Assembly: GCA_905182485.1 (NCBI GenBank)
Contig: CAJJBO010000015.1
Span: forward strand, 16,615-80,614
Direction of reading: 5' to 3'
DNA from: an uncultured Luminiphilus sp.
GTDB lineage: Bacteria > Pseudomonadota > Gammaproteobacteria > Pseudomonadales > Halieaceae
DNA length: 64,000 nucleotides
Below, piece after piece: positions 59,403 through 64,000 of the stretch (within the stretch, counting starts at the first letter, position 1; every line of letters begins with the position of its first letter). The notes below the pieces were generated by a model. It ran no database searches. It worked only from the letters and a program-made list of their open reading frames with translations, and was not told the origin of the DNA. Made by a program: the position numbers and the translations under genes.

Positions 59403-61354
59403 ATGCCCCTATCCAAGCCTTTGCGCCACCTGCTAGCGATCTCACTCATGACACTGATGTGCTCCCCTATCGGTTGTTGCAGAGGACGTACCTGAGCGGT
59501 CCCAGATCGCGGACCAATACAAATGGGACCTGACTGATATGTATCGCGATGCCAGTGCATGGGAGGATGACAAAGCCAAATTAATTGCCCTTTTGCCCAG
59601 CATCGCCGACTACCGAGGAAAACTGGGTAACGATGGCAGCACTTTGTTGGCGGCCATTGAGGCCATTCAAGCGGTGGAAACGATCGTTGCCAATCTGTAT
59701 GTCTATGCCGGGCTCAAAAATTTTGAAGACACCCGCATCTCTGAGAATGGTGCGCGTTTTTCAGAGGCGCAAGGTCTTTATTCTCAGTTTCAACAGGCCT
59801 TGGCTTTTTTCTCTCCGGAGCTCTTATCCATACCAGAAGACACGCTCGCTCACTATGTGGCTACGACGCCCGGCCTGCTCGATCTACGAGCACTACCTCG
59901 ATGAAACGGCACGCATGCGTGCTTACACCCTGTCAGAGGCAGAGGAAAAGTTACTGGCAATGGCCTCAGATCCACTCAGTAAGTTTGATAGCGTCTTCAC
60001 GGCCATCGACAGCTCTGATTTACAGTTTGGTCGCATTGTCGATGAGGCAGGCGTCGAGGTCGAGCTCACCACCTCACGGTACGGCGCTTTTTTACACTCA
60101 ACGGATCGGCGGGTCCGGAAAGCGCCTGGACACAGCTTATTCGAGGGTTACCAGACACTCAATCATACCCTTGCCGCCAACTACGAAGGGCACGTCAAAA
60201 GCCGCGTTTTTTTCGCACGCGCTCGGGGCTTTGACTCGCGACTGCAACAGGCCACTTACACCAATGCAATTCCCATTGAAGTCTTCAATAACCTGATTAC
60301 TGCGGTGCGCGCCGGGAGTGGCCCCTTCAACGCTATTTAAAGCTCCGAGAGAGCGCATTGGGCGTCGATCGTTTAGAGGTCTGGGATATGTACGCGCCCA
60401 TTGTTGAGCCCAGCTTGGCCAATATCAGCTTTGATGAAGCCAAAAACATTGTTGCTGAAGCACTGACCCCACTGGGAGATGAGTATCTCGATATCTACTG
60501 GAAAGGCTTTGATGAAGGGCTGGGTGGATGCGCTCGCCAATCGAGGCAAGCGAGGCGGCGCTTACAGCTGGGGGACCTACACCTCCAAACCCTATTTATC
60601 GATGAACTTCGAGGGCACGTTGAACAATGTCTCCACCCTCGCCCATGAATATGGCCATTCGATCCACAGCTATTTGACCCGCAACGCGCAGCCGCAGGTC
60701 TACGGGGATTACCGCACCTTCATCGCGGAGATCGCCTCCATGACCAACGAAGCTATTCTGATGCAGAAGATGCTCACAGAGGCCTCCTCCGCCGCCGAGC
60801 GCGCCTACTTACTCAGCTCCTACCTCGATGAGTTTCGGGGCGGCTTTTATCGGCAAGCCTCCTTCGCGGATTTTGAGGCGCGCGCTCACGCCAAGGTAGA
60901 AGCGGGCGAAGCGCTCACCGCATGACGTCCGCGACGCACTGCTGCGCGGCATGGGCGGCTCAGACTACTACGGTGATGCGGTACATACGTTGACGAGCTG
61001 AACTCAAATTGAGTGGAGTCGCATTCCTCACTTCTTGCGTAGCGACAATTTCTACGTCTATCAATACTCGACCTCGTTCGTCGCCGCCACCGCCCTAGCG
61101 AAGCAAATTCTGGAAGAGGGCGAGCCCGCTCGTCAGACGGTACCTCGCCATGCTGAAGTCTGGCTCAAACGATTACCCGATCGAGCTATTGAAAAAAGCG
61201 GGCGTCGACATGACCTCAGCGGAGCCGATTGAAGGCCACCGTTGCCGTCTTTGACGATTTGGTGGGCCAGTTAGAGCAGGCGCTGCGCGATATGGAGGCG
61301 ACCTCGTTAACCAGCCCTAGAGTGCACCCCTCGTCATCGATGCCGAACCATTGA
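59403..61354 (+). CDS. M3B oligoendopeptidase F-like, many frameshifts
   Basis: A zinc metallopeptidase of the M3 family that hydrolyses short peptides. A signal peptide (MPLSKPLRHLLAISLM) is followed by AEDVPERSQIADQYKWDL, so this one is predicted exported. The zinc motif is LAHEYGHSIHSYL. Collinear pieces in different frames cover the whole enzyme: frames change near 59475, 59890, 60340, 60525, 60925, 60990-61010 and 61135-61240. The likely C-terminal frame stops at 61352-61354. Such density of defects occurs throughout the last 5 kb of the window and points to low-quality sequence. Confidence 0.85.
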
Positions 61355-61522
61355 GAGCGCTGGCAAAGCGGGATTGTTACCGAGAAACCAGCCCCGCCAG
61401 GGGTGAATTGTCAGGGCGTCAACGCAGTATGATCTTGAGGATTGCTGTGGGCTGCCGCTCACCTGGTGCGCTTCACAAGCGGAGCATCAGGCTCCCATCC
61501 GCAGATCAAAATGAGGCAGACC

Positions 61523-62425
61523 ATGTCGGCAACAGACCAAGAGGGCATCGGTTAGCAGCAACCGATCCACCGCTCGGCCCCAGCGGGGCGTCAGCACGAG
61601 CGCAGCAACTGTTAATTGCCGCGCTAGTCTGTGTCGTGACTGCGGGCGTGGTGGTCTTGACCGGCATCTGGCCGCAAGAAGAGCCCGTCATTAGTCGAGC
61701 CCGTCCCGATCGCGCCCGCACCGTCCGGCCCCTCCCGCAGAAGAGACGCTCACCCAGTCACGCCTGCCTGAGCCTGTTCTCCCTGCCGCCATCCCGCCGC
61801 CTGAGCCCGCGGTGGAGCCCCTGCCCTCTTTATTCGAAAGTGATGATGCCTGTTCGAGACGCCCTGCAGCGATTCCACTCGGTACCGCGGGACAGCAGTA
61901 CCTCATGCCAGGCAATATCATTGAGCGCAGCGCCAGCCTGATCTATCTCACGGCGCAAGGCGACGTTCCCTACAAGCTGGTCCCCATTGCCAGACCCAAA
62001 GCCCAGTTTCCTATCGTCGACGATGGCACTCAGGTCGTAGCGGATCCAGAGGGCTTCACGCGCTATGACCCCATCACGCGTTGGATAGAGAGCCTCGATG
62101 CGGCGGCGATCGGTTGACGCCTTCGCTCGCTTTTTGCCCCTTTGTTACGGGAGGCATGGGGCTTTTACGGGGAAGATCCCGACCTACTTTGATCTCGCGG
62201 TAATCGAGACGCTCGACACGATCATTGCCACGCCAGAGATCGACGTCACTGACGAGCGCCTTATTCGTAAAGAGGCCGTCTGGATTTATGAGAACCCCGC
62301 TATCGAGTCACTCGCGCCGATCCAAAAGCAGGTGTTGCGTATGGGTCCTCAGCAACGCCGCAGCAGTCAAGCAGCAGGCGATCGCAAGCCAGGGCGCTGT
62401 GGCTGGCAGCGCTGGCGGAGCCTAG
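61523..62425 (+). CDS. DUF3014 domain protein, several frameshifts
   Basis: Fits the DUF3014 family: a short N-terminal tail, one membrane segment (LIAALVCVVTAGVVVLTGIW in one frame), a Pro-rich linker, and a C-terminal domain with YLMPGNIIERSASLIYLTAQG, PVD-like IVDDGTQVVADPEGFTRYDP, EIDVTDERLIRKEAVWIYENPAIESLAP and LRMGP. The function of the family is not known. Frames shift near 61555, 61790, 62110 and 62370, giving an apparent ~300-aa protein that ends at 62425. Start ATG 61523 is a guess. Confidence 0.72.
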
Positions 62426-62550
62426 CTGATTCGGTATACTGCCTGGCTGCCCGCCCACACTCTGCACGCCGTGCCCCTCATTCAATCACTCTCGCGATCG
62501 ATTGACGCAGCGCTTGCGCTGGCTCAACCAGCGCAATGCCTACTCCGGTG

Positions 62551-63085
62551 TCAGTCTCGTCTGCGGCTGGGCCTATCGAAGACCAAGGTCTGACATACCT
62601 CAGCGTCAAAGCCACGATATTGTAAGAACCGCATTCGCTTCGCCCGTTCGCCGCTGGCAGCGCATCCCAGTCACCTGCATAATGGCGTCACCCTGATACT
62701 TTTTTTGATACGCATTGGCCGCTTCGGCATACCAGTCTATCGGAGCCTCGAAGGCCGTCTGCCAGCGCTCCCGGAAAGGTAAGCCTCGATGCCCTGCTGA
62801 CGAAATGTTTCAGGTAATGCGCCGAGGCCCATATCCACGACTCACTAAGCTGCCTGACGGTGGACACGGCAAAACGCTCATCGCTCAGCAGCCCCTCGTC
62901 AGTCAGCGCACTGAGCACGTCCTGTACCTGCTCATCTGGCGCAGGCTCGATCGTCGGAACCGCTTACGCAGTTTCACCAGCAGCTCCTGAGAGCCGTGCT
63001 CGCGCCTCGCCAAGAGACCCATCGCGGCGAGCCGAAGCTCGCCAGCCGTCACAGCAGCACGATTTTCTTCCTGAGGAACCGACAC
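62551..63085 (-). CDS. recX: recombination regulator RecX, frameshifted
   Basis: RecX binds RecA filaments and limits their activity. The N-terminal RecX helical repeat reads LRLAAMGLLARREHGSQELLVKL. A second frame covers VLSALTDEGLLSDERFAVSTVRQ, and the C-terminal repeat reappears as ERAKRMRFLQYRGFDAEVCQ before a stop at 62551-62553. Frames change near 62930, 62840 and 62650. The total of about 178 residues is normal. Its place right after recA on the same strand is the standard order. Confidence 0.85.
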
Positions 63086-63100
63086 CGATCACCCTACAGG

Positions 63101-64000
63101 CTAGGATCCCGCCGCACTGTCTACAGGCTGGGCTCGACCGCAGCCACTTTTCGACGACATCCTCGTCAGCCACCGGCGGGAGGGCATCAAAATGCCTAAC
63201 CCATCTGCCGCGCGGATTTTATCTTCAATCTTCGTAAGCCGTTTGAGCATTCTCGCGCAAGAACACTTTGGCGTTTTCGCTGACCTTGACCAATCCGCTC
63301 ATCGCCATTAGGCTATACCACGCGCCCGATTTCTCAACCACGCCCGCTTTACACCCCAATCGATCACGACTCGCACCGGTTTTCGATAGATGCCTTCGCC
63401 GTACATGATTTCAAACTCCGACCTGTTTGAACGGCGGCGCCACCTTATTTTTGACCACTTTGACACGCGTTGCATTACCCACGACCTCGTCACCGGTCTT
63501 TGACCGCTCCGATGCGGCGGATATCAAGGCGCACCGAACTATAGAATTTCAGCGCGTTACCGCCGGTGGTGGTTTCTGGGCTTCCGAACATCACACCAAT
63601 TTTCATCCGGATCTGGTTGATGAAAATTACCATGCAATTGCTGCGCGAGATCGAGCCGGTCAGCTTGCGCATCGCTTGGCTCATCAAGCGGGCTTGAACG
63701 CCGACGCTTGAATCACCCATATCGCCCTCTATCTCTGCCTTTGGCGTCAAGGCAGCCACCGAATCAATCACCAGAATATCCACGGCACCCGAGCGCACTA
63801 GCATCTCGGCCACCTCTAACGCCTGCTCACCGGTATCGGGCTGAGACATAATCAAGTCATCCACTTGCACGCCCAGCTTCTCGGCATACTGCGGATCTAA
63901 TGCGTGCTCTGCATCAATAAAGGCGGCAGTGCCTCCCTGCTTTTTGTGACTCAGCAACCACTTGCAATGCTAAGCGTGGTTTTTCCTGACGACTCTGGAC
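63101..64000 (-). CDS. recA: recombinase RecA, 5' part outside the window, frameshifted
   Basis: RecA forms filaments on single-stranded DNA for recombination and SOS induction. The reverse strand at the right edge encodes the Walker A region (GPESSGKTT) in a shifted frame; then [38 protein letters not shown], loop 2 [27 protein letters not shown] and [13 protein letters not shown] follow in one frame. The tail ([14 protein letters not shown] ... [26 protein letters not shown]) is in other frames. Frames change near 63490, 63425, 63370, 63310, 63230 and 63955. The end is uncertain; I place it at the first stop in the last frame (63101-63103). The 5' end lies beyond base 64000. Confidence 0.88.

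Overview
The window reads as a chromosomal segment of a marine-type gammaproteobacterium. This rests on the conserved rpoE-rseABC-mucD-lepA-lepB-rnc-era-recO block, sdhE/ygfZ, lptFG-pepA-holC-valS, rapA and recA-recX. The lipid and CoA catabolism genes, patatin, DUF3604 protein and GspA/GspB pair would fit the OM60/NOR5 (Halieaceae) neighbourhood, but that placement is inference. No tRNA, rRNA, insertion sequence, prophage or CRISPR array was seen.

Layout. Bases 1-9.7 kb: one long leftward block running from rpoE, behind a clear sigma-E type promoter, through the envelope-stress regulators to mucD, lepA, lepB, rnc, era and recO. 9.8-26.3 kb: housekeeping genes (nadB, sdhE, ygfZ, ung, rarD, a secreted serine protease, trhO, bolA, lptFG, pepA-holC-valS, a cold-shock protein, a methyltransferase, a TPR/TonB-type protein). 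26.3-31.1 kb: a leftward terminator preceded by a tiny ORF, then lysR, a TatD nuclease and rapA. 31.1-42.5 kb: leftward acyl-CoA catabolism (acyl-CoA ligase, enoyl-CoA hydratase remnant, acyl-CoA dehydrogenase, alpha-methylacyl-CoA racemase, enoyl-CoA hydratase, DUF3604), a divergent acyl-CoA-dehydrogenase-type phosphotransferase, a patatin lipase and a second acyl-CoA synthetase. 42.5-48.5 kb: a tight rightward cluster of D-glutamate cyclase domain protein, PxpABC 5-oxoprolinase, a second D-glutamate-cyclase domain protein, D-amino-acid aminotransferase and alanine racemase. 48.5-64 kb: a short Ppx/GppA phosphatase, amtB, alkaline phosphatase, GspB/ExeA, nitronate monooxygenase plus an HMG-CoA-reductase homologue, thioredoxin-like, DCC and flavin reductase genes, an M3 oligopeptidase, a DUF3014 protein, recX and the 3' part of recA.

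The most interesting unit is 42.5-48.5 kb. Its genes fit one route in which Alr and the aminotransferase turn alanine and 2-oxoglutarate into pyruvate and D-glutamate, the cyclase domains convert D-glutamate to 5-oxoproline, and PxpABC reopens the ring to glutamate with ATP. The two domains that are fused in the mammalian D-glutamate cyclase are separate genes here, on either side of pxpABC.

Sequence quality. About twenty genes, many of them normally indispensable (rpoE, lepA, valS, recA), carry frameshifts, small scrambled deletions or an in-frame stop, and defects are densest after 59.4 kb. The simplest reading is a low-accuracy consensus, not genome decay. Disrupted genes are therefore annotated across their full apparent extent with the breaks noted.
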